A stretch of 64,000 nt of DNA from Tubulanus polymorphus (taxonomy: Eukaryota > Nemertea > Palaeonemertea > Tubulaniformes > Tubulanidae), in assembly GCF_964204645.1 (NCBI RefSeq), contig NC_134029.1, forward strand, positions 16,448,450 to 16,512,449, written 5' to 3'. Every line of letters starts with the position of its first letter. The first letter of the stretch is position 1. Both the position numbers and the translations under genes were made by a program. The notes beneath the pieces are model-generated. The model searched no databases. It saw only the letters and a program-made list of their open reading frames with translations, and was not told where the DNA came from. Shown one piece after another: positions 1 through 11,200 of this stretch.

Positions 1-423
1 ATCTTGTAGATTGCGCATGCGTTTCAGTGGGAAAATCAAAATAATAACTAAAATTTGAATTTATTTTATTCTGGCGTTCGCTCCATAATATTCCGTTACC
101 GTACAGTGCTGCGATCTCTCCATAATCATTGTATTTGTTTTTATTTTCGATTTTTAGTGATTTTTCCGGAAAATGATGGTTTTTAGTATGGTTTTTAGTT
201 TTAAGTTTTATGTCTAAGTTTCATATGTGAAAAATAGATCAATTGCAGTTATTTTTTTAAAAAGTCAAATTTTGACATAAGGGCTCAGCACAGGGCAAAA
301 ACAGGCCTCAGCAGTTAAAGGGTTAAGGGTTACAGATTTTAGAAGGACATTTGTGAAATAGTTAGTCTATTCGATGTGAGGGTTAGGAATATTTCAAATG
401 ATTTCGATGCTATTTCGTTACAG
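1..423. other. Intron sequence upstream of the first visible ATP7 exon
   Basis: No coding exon is recognisable here. The stretch ends in a usable 3' splice site (TTACAG at 418-423) directly before the ATP7 exon that encodes the phosphorylation site, so it is most simply the 3' part of an ATP7 intron. The earlier ATP7 exons (metal-binding domains, actuator domain, first membrane helices) lie outside the window. Confidence 0.6.
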
Positions 424-3400
424 GTGAAAAGTATAATATTTGATAAAACAGGGACAGTAACTCATGGTGTTCCAAAGGTTTCCAAGGTTGTATTGTTCGT
501 TAAAGAAGCGCTTTGTTCATTGAATCAATTATTGGCTGTAGCGGGAACTGCGGAAACTAGCTCAGAACATCCTATTGCTACAGCAATTGTAACGTATGTT
601 AAACAAGTAAGTTGATTACTGGTGGACAGGGCTATCCATGATGTCCATGGTGGGGTGGTTATGGTCAAATTGTGTATGGTGAGGTTTGGGGCAGGCAAGA
701 TTTCTACCCCTACTTAGAATAGAGTACATCAGCCATCTTGAATTTCTTGTTAGCACGAAACAGCTGGCAGTTCCTGATGGATTTCCTGATGCTCTACCAG
801 GCACCGGGTGGCCTTCAATACCGTGCACCATGAAAGGCCCAATATCGTTGTTTCCCAGCTATATTCCTACTATTGTTTTAGTATCTATAAATGTATCCAA
901 GCAACTTTTTCCAAATCCTTATGACCAATTCTCTCTTAAGGAAATTATCTTTGTTGCAGGGGGTATTGGGCTCACCTCCCGCAAACATTTTGAGTTTCCA
1001 CTTCCTCATTGATCACAGTCTCAATAGCTAAGTAAAAAATTTTGAAACTTTTATGTATTTCAGACATTAAATGTTGAAACATTAGGAAAGACGTCTGATT
1101 TTACAGCTATTCCTGGCTGCGGCTTGAAATGTACCGTTTCCAATATTGAAAAAATTCTCAGTTCCAAAGATTTAGACGAAATCAAAAATCCTCAGAATCT
1201 ATCAGCTAAACGTATCAACAATTCACTACTTATTGGTAAGTATCCACTATCTTTCTTTACGTACAGTATATCCTAACTTAACAACACAAACAGCATAGGA
1301 CATTATTTGATTGATTCTATGATTGTAGGTAGCAGTACTACAGCTCCCTTTTCTGATGAGTATGATGTATTAATTGGAAACCGTGAATGGATGATAAGAA
1401 ATGGAATCTCAGTTACTGAAGATATGGATAGAATAATGAGTGATCAGGAAGAACTCGGTGAAACAGCTGTTCTATGTGCTGTTCACAGTAAGCACCTCTT
1501 CTGGTCGCTGTTCCAAGCTACAGTCAACCTTGCATAAGTCGTACAAGTTGGGCCAATCAGATTTATTCAATTTGCATGATGTGCTACTCGCGTAATATCC
1601 TTCAATAATGACATCGGCTGTTGCATAGCCACCAATCATGTTTAATTCATAGACTTTACTTTCATACACTCAGTATATCTTTCATCATATTTAAATGAAA
1701 CTTGATAAATGTATAAGGTAGAGTGTGAACTTGTGCACATACAATTTATTTCCATTAGATTTAGGGATTGCCCCACTGGCAGCCTTCTGTCTTCGTAGTG
1801 CATCAATTACTATCACCTCCCTATAACCATGTCGCGTATAGCTTTCAACTCACTGCAAATACAAATGATTTAAACATTACCCTGTGTGTTAGTACAGTTC
1901 CTCCAGTTTGAGTTTCAATCTCATCTCATGTTCGGTTTCAATCTCAATTAGCCAAAATCAGCAGATTTTTGCAATTAATATAAGCCATTTGAAATTTCAT
2001 TTTACAACCAAATGGCTGTTAGTTGAGTGATATTCTAGATACCGTAAAAACCGGCGTATAAGTCGAGTTTTTAACCCTTGATTTTACCACTCAATTATTG
2101 ACCTCGACTTATACGCCGAGTACAGTTTTCTACTAAGTATTTTCAGGTCACAAGAAATATTGATTCTACCAGACAAGAAAATAGTGTTCATCTTCTCACT
2201 GCTATAACAGTTTGAATAATTATTCATGATAAAGTTATTTAATGAAAAAAACTTCTTTCATTTTGACATAGCTTCATTTAAAACGATGTATTCATATATG
2301 CGCGCTCATAGCAGCGCTTAATACATTAGGCTATATATAGCGTGTGCCTCACAATACTGTCTCACTGGTAGTGTATTATACCTGAGTGTGTGTGTAACAG
2401 TCTAGTGATTAACACACAGCAGCAATCAGGCTGATGCGCGGCGGCGTGCGTGAAGGCGCACATCGTTATGAAAACAAACTATTCAATATAATGATACAAG
2501 TAATTATTCTTCTAAGAGAAGGGACTTAGGAGCCGGATATATCTTAAAATCATGAAATGTAGGTCTAAAAATTGACCTCGACTTATACGCCGCGTAGACT
2601 TATACGCCGGTTTTTACGGTATGTAAATCTGGCTGATTCTAGTAATCTATATTTTATAGGTAATATAGTAGCTATGTTATCAGTAGCCGATACAGTGAAA
2701 CCCGAAGCACATTTAGCTGTTTATACACTAAAACAGATGGGCTTAACTGTTGCTTTACTTACTGGGGACAACCAGAGAACTGCTAAAGCTATTGCTAGAC
2801 AGGTTTGAATCCACGTTTCATAAATCTATCATTTTCTCGAGTAACGGGACGTCAATGTTAATGAGTTTTTTTGGTTTTTTATAGGTAGGAATCACTAAGG
2901 TGTACGCAGAGGTTTTACCATCACATAAGGTAGCTAAAGTGAGACAGTTGCAAGCAGCTGGGTACTGCGTTGCTATGGTTGGTGATGGTATTAACGATTC
3001 CCCGGCTTTAGCTCAAGCTGATGTCGGTATCGCTATCGGAACGGGTACTGATGTTGCTGTAGAAGCAGCTGATGTTGTTCTAATTCGAGTAAGTTCATAT
3101 TCATAACCTAATTGCATGCAGCAATGCTGAGCATGAGTGAAAATTTGTATAATCGTTTTCTATTGAAACCAAGTTTAGGAGGATGCTACCTCCCTTAAAC
3201 TTGAATTGGAATTGAATCGCTCTTTTTAAAAAAGTGTTTATAATTACAGAATGATCTGTTGGATGTTGTGTCAGCGATGTTACTTTCCAAAAAAACTGTT
3301 AAACGAATTCGCGTTAATTTTGTCGCTGCAACTATATACAACTTCATTGGTATACCAGTAGCCGCAGGTTAGTATCCTTATTCGACCTCTACTACCAGCA

Positions 3401-4667
3401 GAGCTGGAAAATTTTCCCCAATTTTTTTACTATTTATACCATAAAAAGAAAGGTGTAAGTGAAGGTCTTGCCCTTAATTTGAACGTTCTCTATATTATTT
3501 GTGAAAATGTTCAAACTTGTTACTAATAGCACTTACTAGAGGTTAGCAGCGCCCTCTACCTGCGTGCAGCTGTAACTGTTAATTGTTTATATTGTAGGTG
3601 TATTGATGCCAATTGGTATAGAGCTAATGCCATGGATGGCTTCAGCTGCAATGGCTGCATCCTCCGTATCTGTCGTTTGTTCATCTCTTCTTCTTAAATT
3701 GTACGTATCTATTTCTTTATTGACTCATTGGATTTAAACCCACATAGTTATTGCCTATGACTGCATTCGTTTTCCATCCATTTGTAGTCAAGCGCGTTGG
3801 AAGCAATTTTTGATTGTCACAGACAATTGCCAATTTTTGACTGGTTCTAATATTGCAGCGCAGTATAGAACAAAATCATCGTATAGAACAAAAAGAGCCA
3901 TTCAGTAAAAAGTAAAACTTAAGTCATTCAGTAAATAATTGCCGTGGCTGCAGTCGTTAAAGTTCCAACCCCACTGGTTGATTGAGTTTTTGGTTTACCA
4001 TTGTAGCTAATTGGATTGCTTGCCAAATAAGTGATAAATGGCCCCACAAGACTTTCTGAGAGCACCTCCTATTTGGCTCTAAAGCACTATAGAAATATAA
4101 ATTTTAAAAAGCTAATCAGAGAGCAAAGCTACAGAGAGCAAAGCCTCCTCTCTCATTAGCTTAGCTGCAGAAATCAGCAAGTTTTCTCGTGAACCTGCGG
4201 AATCGTCAACTGTTTTACTTCCAGGTTTTATTTTAAGATTCAGAATTATATTTCAAGATCAATTTCTGTGCAATATTAGGTTGATCAAGTTTTTGGGAGG
4301 AATTTTTATTTGCACTACAGAAAATTCATCCATGACAATTGCCTCCTCATGTATGCAATTTTATGCAATATTTTTATTTTTTTGTAGATTCAAAAAACCG
4401 AAGAAGGAATCGTTATTAACTACTGCATATTACATAGAATATCGGAATCAACAGGAGCATCCTGCAAAAATACAAGTAAACCGCGGAATGGAAGATGAAC
4501 AACCAAATGAGAATAAAACTATGAGTATTAAAGGCAGTATAGGAAGCGTGCTCGCTAAAATCAGTATGAATAGCAGTAAAACTAGTAGTAAAACTATATT
4601 TTACAAACCTGATGAGAAAGAGCTGTTACGTGTCGGGTCTGACGATGAGGAAACAACAAATTTATGA
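424..4667 (+). CDS. ATP7: Copper-transporting P-type ATPase (ATP7A/ATP7B type), 3' part, 8 exons
   Basis: P1B-type ATPase that pumps Cu(I) into the secretory pathway or out of the cell. Exons: 424-606, 1064-1235, 1329-1487, 2660-2802, 2885-3088, 3250-3367, 3598-3700, 4388-4667; all junctions are GT-AG and stay in frame (453 codons plus TGA). Visible in order: phosphorylation motif DKTGTVTHG (Asp codon 442-444), the ATP7-specific SEHP (562-573), PGCG, ADTVK and TGDN of the nucleotide-binding domain, the hinge GDGINDSPA (from 2981), then the last two membrane helices with the YN and MAASS copper-path motifs. The tail carries a DEKELL acidic dileucine signal (4611-4628), comparable in position to the trafficking dileucine of ATP7A. 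The N-terminal metal-binding domains and CPC helix are outside the window, so ATP7A and ATP7B are not distinguished; an invertebrate would normally have one ATP7. The 1488-2659 intron contains a TA-flanked transposon. Confidence 0.93.
2042..2619. mobile_element. Non-autonomous TIR transposon with TA target duplication
   Basis: The ends are inverted copies beginning CCGTAAAAACCGGCGTATAA (right end read on the minus strand), each flanked by TA (2040-2041 and 2620-2621). A further copy of the GACCTCGACTTATACGCCG motif lies inside each end. TA duplication and these ends fit the Tc1/mariner/pogo superfamily. No transposase frame is visible in the 578 bp, so it must be non-autonomous. It lies in an ATP7 intron and ends 40 bp before the next exon. 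Confidence 0.7.
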
Positions 4668-4703
4668 TCTACACCACATACTGATGAAAGCTGAGCTTTT
4701 TCA

Positions 4704-5156
4704 ACCGACTTGGGACTTAAGTCCTAGCAGGCTTTTGCGTTCACTTTTCGTCCATTTTGTCCATCTGTCCAACAGAATCTAGTTATTTCTAGTTATTGTT
4801 AAGTTTAGAAGATGCTCTATGGAATTGTCTTGATATTTGGTTTATATGTGTAGGATCTATCTACCCTTGACACAACTGCAGCCCAAAAGCTGGCTTGATC
4901 AGAATCAAGATAGCCGACTGGCAGCCATTGTTATTTGCCAAAATCAACACTTTTTACTACAAGTTTTCAAGGGAAATTTTGAAGATGCTTTGATGTGTAG
5001 CTCCTTAGGGCCCATCATCATAAGACAAATGTTCTATGATTGTGGTGAGTTTCAAGCTCATTAGTTTCTGCATTTGTTCATCAAGAGATGTTGGTTATTG
5101 AAAATGTTAGATTGTCAAGCATTTTACCAAACGAGCATGTTGTCCCTGAACCCCTT
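4704..5156 (+). repeat. Dispersed repeat A, copy 1 (short)
   Basis: Starts with the family landmark GACTTAAGTCC-AGC-GGCT-TTGCGTTCACTTTTCGTC and ends with GCATG-TGTCCCTG-ACCCC, both shared with the copies at 29955, 46231 and 57965. It begins 37 bp after the ATP7 stop codon and probably forms much of its 3' UTR. This copy lacks most of the internal tandem units of the longer copies. No coding capacity is seen; the class is unknown. Confidence 0.7.
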
Positions 5157-5197
5157 GTTCTAATCTTAATTTACTCAACTTTTGTTGAAATTTAAGC

Positions 5198-5203
5198 AAT
5201 AAA
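5198..5203 (+). terminator. Candidate ATP7 polyadenylation signal AATAAA
   Basis: First AATAAA noticed downstream of the ATP7 stop (about 530 nt after it), just beyond dispersed repeat A. Position and hexamer only. Confidence 0.35.
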
Positions 5204-5470
5204 TAATGAATTATCTTAAGTTTTTAAACATACATGTATAATGAATGAATCCGTCCTGATTCATATAGAATGAATATGTTAAACTGTTTTCTTCCCAGCT
5301 GCTGTGATCACTGCTATATGTATGTTTAATTTAGCTTTTATAGTGAAATATGCCTCGGGAGTTTTTTAATCTAAACCTTTGTATAATTTTTCTTAACGCT
5401 GATAAAATTGTGACAAAATCAGCTTGGCGGTGCTAATGGCAATAAGGATTCACTTTCACCCATTACAGTT

Positions 5471-5643
5471 GCGTTGGAAGTGCAGCGACTGCAGCAGCGA
5501 AAGTTGCGGCAATAATTTACCGAATGATGTTTTTTTTTTCATTGAATGAATTTTGAAGAAATTAAGTAAATTTGCCGCGTAAGTTTAGAACCTGTCCAAA
5601 ATCGGTATTTGGCCATAGCAATCAAAAATTGCTTCCAACACGC
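5471..5643. repeat. Small inverted-repeat element (MITE-like)
   Basis: Bounded by GCGTTGGAAG and its complement CTTCCAACacGC. The right arm (5621-5643) also matches, inverted and with one mismatch over 23 bp, a site at 3792-3814 in the last ATP7 intron, so at least two members or arms of this family are nearby. No target duplication was established. Confidence 0.35.
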
Positions 5644-6855
5644 CTGCATTAGTATTCAGCTATTTCACAAAGAAGTGTGTTTACACCTCAAAGAGCAAAC
5701 AGTAAAGAAACACATGTGAGACAGTTTGTGTATGAAATTAAGTGATAAATTCTGAATTTATTTTTCTAATGCATTACGCACTGGGCAGTGCAAGTGGGTA
5801 GGTACGCAGTGAAAGGGTTAATTTGGTACAAAACAGTCCATTTCCAGTTGAATTTTATGTATAACACACAATTTAGTATTTACAGGATATTATGTAGTAT
5901 AAAATTTGATGACGTGGAAGCAAATCGGTGACATTTTGACCCCCATGAATTCATCCAAAATTTACTTTGATAGAACTGTCATGTTCATACCCCAAATACT
6001 TGAGAATTCCAAGTGGAAAGATGTTGATTTCTGTATGGACTTGATGGATGTGAAGTAGGTAGGGCAGATCAGGGAAGTGTAATCTCATTACACTTCCCTG
6101 GGCAGATCAGGCAGTTTGAGGACTAATAGGTTTAGTCATTGAAATTGAGATTACATTAGAAATGGTGCAGCAACTTGAATATCGACTTTCTGTTAATAGA
6201 AAAATATTAAACAATTTACCTACAAAATTGCCATTTTTATAATGAATTAAGCAATGATGCATCGGAGCCCCTCTTCTAACTATACAACACATAAATGCGT
6301 GAAGCAATCCTATCTCTTTAATACTATAACGCTTCCTGCAAGACTAGGAACAGCCAAATGTTGCCGAATTTCCTAATTATCAATATTTATCTGTAAGATC
6401 AGCTGTCCAGAGTTCAGCGATTTCATTCAAGCATTTCGGAGATATGATTATTTCACACCTTTCTGTATAGTAGAAATACTAGAGTAGTGTGTATAGGGTC
6501 ATGGGTATAACAGTTGCGTCAAGGATAATTCAGAAATTAAGATGGTGAATGTTTAACCGTTGATTACGGTAATATTTAATTTTTTAACTAACAAGGCTTT
6601 GATGATAAGTCATGTTTGTCGTCGTTTGCCTGATTTTCAACATGCTATTATGTTCACTGGTTAAATTCACTTCAAATTTTCGAAACTCGTCAAAACAATC
6701 TATCAGTATTATATAGCGGTATATATACTCAAGACAATGAATACAACATCTGTGCGATTCGAAAATCACATCATAGTGTTGATACGCTGACGGTTTCAAT
6801 ATATGAAGATATATCTATACTAGGGAATTGTTTTGATGAGTTTCAAAAGATTGGA

Positions 6856-7365
6856 ATGAATTTAACCAGCATCTTTCCTAGGGTCGGATCCAGGGGGGTT
6901 GCACAAATTTGTCAAATGTCTTGTTCAAAAAAAGGTTTAATTATTGTCCAAAAAATATCAAATATTACCAAAAATACTCTTAAAAGGGCACGACTCAATA
7001 ACAGGGGCTTGTATCAACTTGAATATCGACTTTGTTATTAGAAAAATATTAAACACTTCACCTTCAAACTTGCCATAATTATAATGAATTAAGCGACGAT
7101 GCATCGGAGCCCCTCTTCTAACTATACAACACATAAAGGCATGAAGTAATCCTATCTTTAAACTATAACGCTACCCGCAAGACAAGGAACAACCAAAGAT
7201 TGAAGTGAATTTAACCAGCATCTTTCCTAGGGTCGGATGCAGGGGGTTGCACAAATTTGTCAAATGTCTTATTCAAAAAAAAAGGTTTAATTCTTGTCCA
7301 AAAAATATCGAATATTACCAAAAATACTCTTAAAAGGGCACGACTCAATAACAGGGGCTTGTATC
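6856..7365 (+). repeat. Local direct duplication (units 6856-7017 and 7207-7365)
   Basis: The segment starting GAATTTAACCAGCATCTTTC recurs 351 bp downstream with few differences. The block between the units (7014-7200) is itself a diverged copy of 6166-6360, sharing GCATCGGAGCCCCTCTTCTA. The region is thus an irregular tandem array of two block types. No coding function is seen. Confidence 0.75.
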
Positions 7366-7437
7366 CGAGTTGTAGGTAGTGTAAAAACGATAATCTGTTT
7401 ATGTTCACTACCTACAACTCTGATACAAGCCCCTGTG
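7352..7437. mobile_element. 86-bp hairpin MITE
   Basis: Near-perfect terminal inverted repeats starting CAGGGGCTTGTATC and continuing through GAGTTGTAGGTAGTG surround a loop of about 24 nt. ACTCAATA just before and ACTCAATT just after may be degraded 8-bp target duplications, as expected for hAT elements. The element sits at the end of the second unit of the local duplication. Confidence 0.55.
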
Positions 7438-8099
7438 AACTCAATTGTCACACACTCAAATTGCCCAGAAAATCCTATAGAAATCCTAAAGGGTGCATTC
7501 ATATTGCCAACTATTGGACTACAGTGTAAAAAAAAACGTTATTAAAGGGCAAAAAATATTGTTCGTATCAATACATGCAATTAAAATACATGAAATAAAA
7601 AAGTTCTATGTATATCATAATAATCGTCTTCAGTTGTTACATTTATTTCCACGTCTATTCTACCTCTCCATAGCAGGTTTATGAAATATTTTTGCAGGCA
7701 GCTCCAGAGTGACTTAAATTGCATCTCGGCAGGAAAAAAATACTGGTTGGGAAGCTTCTTTGTGGGTTCCTCGCTATGTTAGAGGCTCTTCAGCTTTTGT
7801 TTGGGGCCTGTACATGTACTCATGTACTGCACATGTAATGAATTAGTGCTAGTATTTGGGTCTAGAAATTCTGGTACCTGATAAACAAATGTTTTGCAGG
7901 AACATAGCAAGTCCTGTCTTGGGTGGTTTTCATAATTTTCCCTGTGCAAGACTTTCAATCCCGATTTAGATATGATAAATAGGAACAGAAAAATTTCCTT
8001 GTATTCAAATAGATTTGACAAGGGTAATAAGAAGTCGTGAGTAAATGGTGCAGATATGCAGGAAATATGCATATGCATATGCATACACAGCTCTCCTTG

Positions 8100-8295
8100 C
8101 TGAGCACATTTTTCGACTCGTGTGCGGGGCCCTATATATTCTGCGCTAAATGCTTACGAACTTTGCCCAGTGCAAAATGTGCTCGTGTGCGGGCCCCTTT
8201 AGCTATTTGGCGAACGACAAAATGTGCTCGAAAAATCGCCCGCACACGAGCCGAAAACTGCGTCCGCATCATTCGGCTCGTGTGCGAGGCCTTTA
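8100..8295. repeat. Cluster of CTCGTGTGCGGGGCC-like motifs
   Basis: Three direct copies (near 8117, 8181 and 8275) and one inverted copy (near 8240) of a GC-rich 15-mer lie in 200 bp of otherwise AT-rich DNA, interleaved with AAAATGTGCTCG. Open frames here arise from the repeat composition. Function unknown. Confidence 0.5.
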
Positions 8296-11200
8296 TACAT
8301 TAATTAATTTTGTCGGCGTAAACGGTGACGCCATTAACGGCACAACAATGAAATAAAGTATTCCAAATTTGGTCCATTCCAGGTGCAGTCCCATTTGGAA
8401 CGATCTAGTCATGCCCGTGCATAACTTGTTTGACGGGCAGTTCTATTTCGAGAAAAATGGCACTTTTACTAAACTGTGAAAAGGGACACTTACCTATTGA
8501 AAAATTGACATCTTAAACATATACCTGAATGAATAATTCCCGGGGAATGATTTAATTAAGAATGGATTACTTTTCATTTTTCAAAAAAGAATTTAAATTG
8601 GATCCAAATTTCGAAAAATCATGACTCGAATTTTTTACACTGACTCTTTGAAGGGCACCTGCATTATCATTTTTAGGGGGTTTGTTCACTATCGCCGTCC
8701 AGGTGAAAATTCATATAGCGCGTGTTACATCAAAAAATGTTCACCGGCGCTTTAAAATTAGTGAAAACTGGTATTAACGTTAATACATAAAAGCAGAAAC
8801 CATTTTTACTGTTCTCGTAAATGCATCTGTAAATTGTTCAAAATTCCCGAGAATATTGCCTCGAGTATTCCGTGCTCACGCGTTGAAATTAAACATCTGT
8901 AGATTGCGCCCTTTCAAATCCGCGCGTAATAGTGGTCAAAATTGGGAGTCTGCTCTTCATGCACGGACCGTGCATAAATTGAAGAGATATTTGAGGCGTT
9001 TCTCATGGAAGAAATCAGGGAGGTGGGCCACCTCCCTGAAGAAATAAAGGATTAAATGATGATGATGATTGACGCATGAAATCAAATATTTTTTTGTGAA
9101 AGGGGTCAGAGGAAAAGAATGAAATATGTATTTAAACTGTATAGTAATTTGTGATTAAAGGGTGATGTAACGGATTAATCCTGGATTAAAGCGTGCTAGT
9201 TCCCAAGGTAACATCGTCTATCGCCTGACCACGCGTGCTCGACACAAGTCGCCCTGAAATTTATGTGAATACGAAGAATTATGTTAATACAAGCGAATCC
9301 ATTAGCCAAAAAAAACTCTGAATCAAAACAGATAATCCGTACCCAAGCCGCAGGGCGGACGAATAGGTTATTGACACAATGTTCTCGATTTTGCTTTAAG
9401 CTTAAATAACTCTATAGCACCCAATGTTCACACAGAACTTTGATCTCGCGGTTTTATTGCCCATTGAATGTTACACCACGGGCGCCAGATTCCTTTCCTA
9501 CGAGAAAGTTTGAAAGGGTTTTGGTCGAGAACTTTGAATACATGTAGACCTGGAAATGGTGGAAGACGAGTATAGGCCTATCAGTCGGATCGCGATGGAA
9601 AAAAGATAAATTCTGATTTTTCAACAAATCGCGCAGAAGTGAATAGTGTCTAATAAAGGACGAACATCCATGGCAACCTTTTATCGGTTGGTCAGTTTAT
9701 AGTTGACTATTGTCTGTCGAGTCAGGTGCCACTGGCGGCTTTTAGTTTGTTTTGCCTTAGTTACGTAGATGTGTTTGAGATGCCAGTAGATCTATAATGC
9801 ACATCCTTATATCCCCAGATATAATCTATTGTGACGCAGTTAAAATATTCCGGCAATCTATTGTGCGATTTTATTTTAGAGTAGAATATTATGTAATCTA
9901 TTATTCACGCGGTAAGGGATACGGAAGGAACCCGAAAAGCCGCGGACTCTATAGCACTCGACTAACCGTCCATGCGGGTAGTTCCTACTACATTAGCCTT
10001 CTGTCCGTTGTCAAGGCCCGCAGCCGATCGACCACGTAACTAAAACCGAAAGGAATTCTGAAATATTTGATTCCGGCTTATTTTCGGAAATCTGTGTAAT
10101 CATCCCCAGCCAATTGTTCGTATTAGCACGAGTTCAATAGTTTTTGTGAATTTCCTGATTTTGTTGAATGTACAGGAATATACAATCGTGTCTGGCCTAT
10201 AAAGTACAGTGTACTATATTTAGCAGTAATCTCAGGCAGAAAAAAACACATCGTGGTGTTTTTAAAGGTTGTTGATGACGTTAGTGAGTGGTTTTCACTT
10301 AATGATGATTTTTCTTTCCTAAAATAGATCAGTTGAACTTTTTGAATACATCAATATGAATAAATCGACTTTATGATTGTATAAATTATTTGTGCACTTT
10401 TCAAAAGGTGTGACTTATTTATGCCTGCTTTGAAGAATAAGGAATTCTTACCTTGGGAGATCAGTTTGCTGTACATGAGTCGAAATCGTCATAGCTGGGA
10501 CCAGCTGATGACTGACCAAAATTTCGACTTACGCTTTTAAATTGGAATTGGAAATACAATAGATTATCTTAAATAAATAAAGTGACAGCTTTTTTGAGAA
10601 TAGCGGATTACCTCGGATATATCGTCTGTCTTAGACCATGCACGTATAACTTGGTTTATACGTCCATGCTTACACTCACATTCAGAAAATAAATATATCA
10701 AAATCCCCTAAAGTCCTAATTCAAAATCCGAAATGAGTCGTTCCGTCAAAGCACCAATATTAACATATGGTGCTATATCGGTACATCGGTTGGAAATCGC
10801 GTGCACGACGCCGGACCATAATCAGACTGACCATTGTTTTGGGAGAGTCTTTCATTCCATTTTTCCATTGATAAAAATTATTTCAGCAATATGGTCCCTA
10901 GGAATTTCATTCCAAACATGCGAATTTTATGAAACGTCTCTCGCGACTGGTTGAGAAAAAAATTGATCCTGTACGGTATGCATACAAAATAAACACATTC
11001 GTTACTTTTTAACCGATACGAAAAAAATTCATTACAAACATTATAACAACACGGATATCATTTCAGATGAACCATCCAGATTTTCACGTTGCTCTTAAAT
11101 ATAATCATTTTGATATAGAACTTTTCATTGTTGGCTTCATTATTGTGGGATTTCTCTCGTTATCATCATGCACGGATGTATCTTCTCGTCTCAGACCTAA

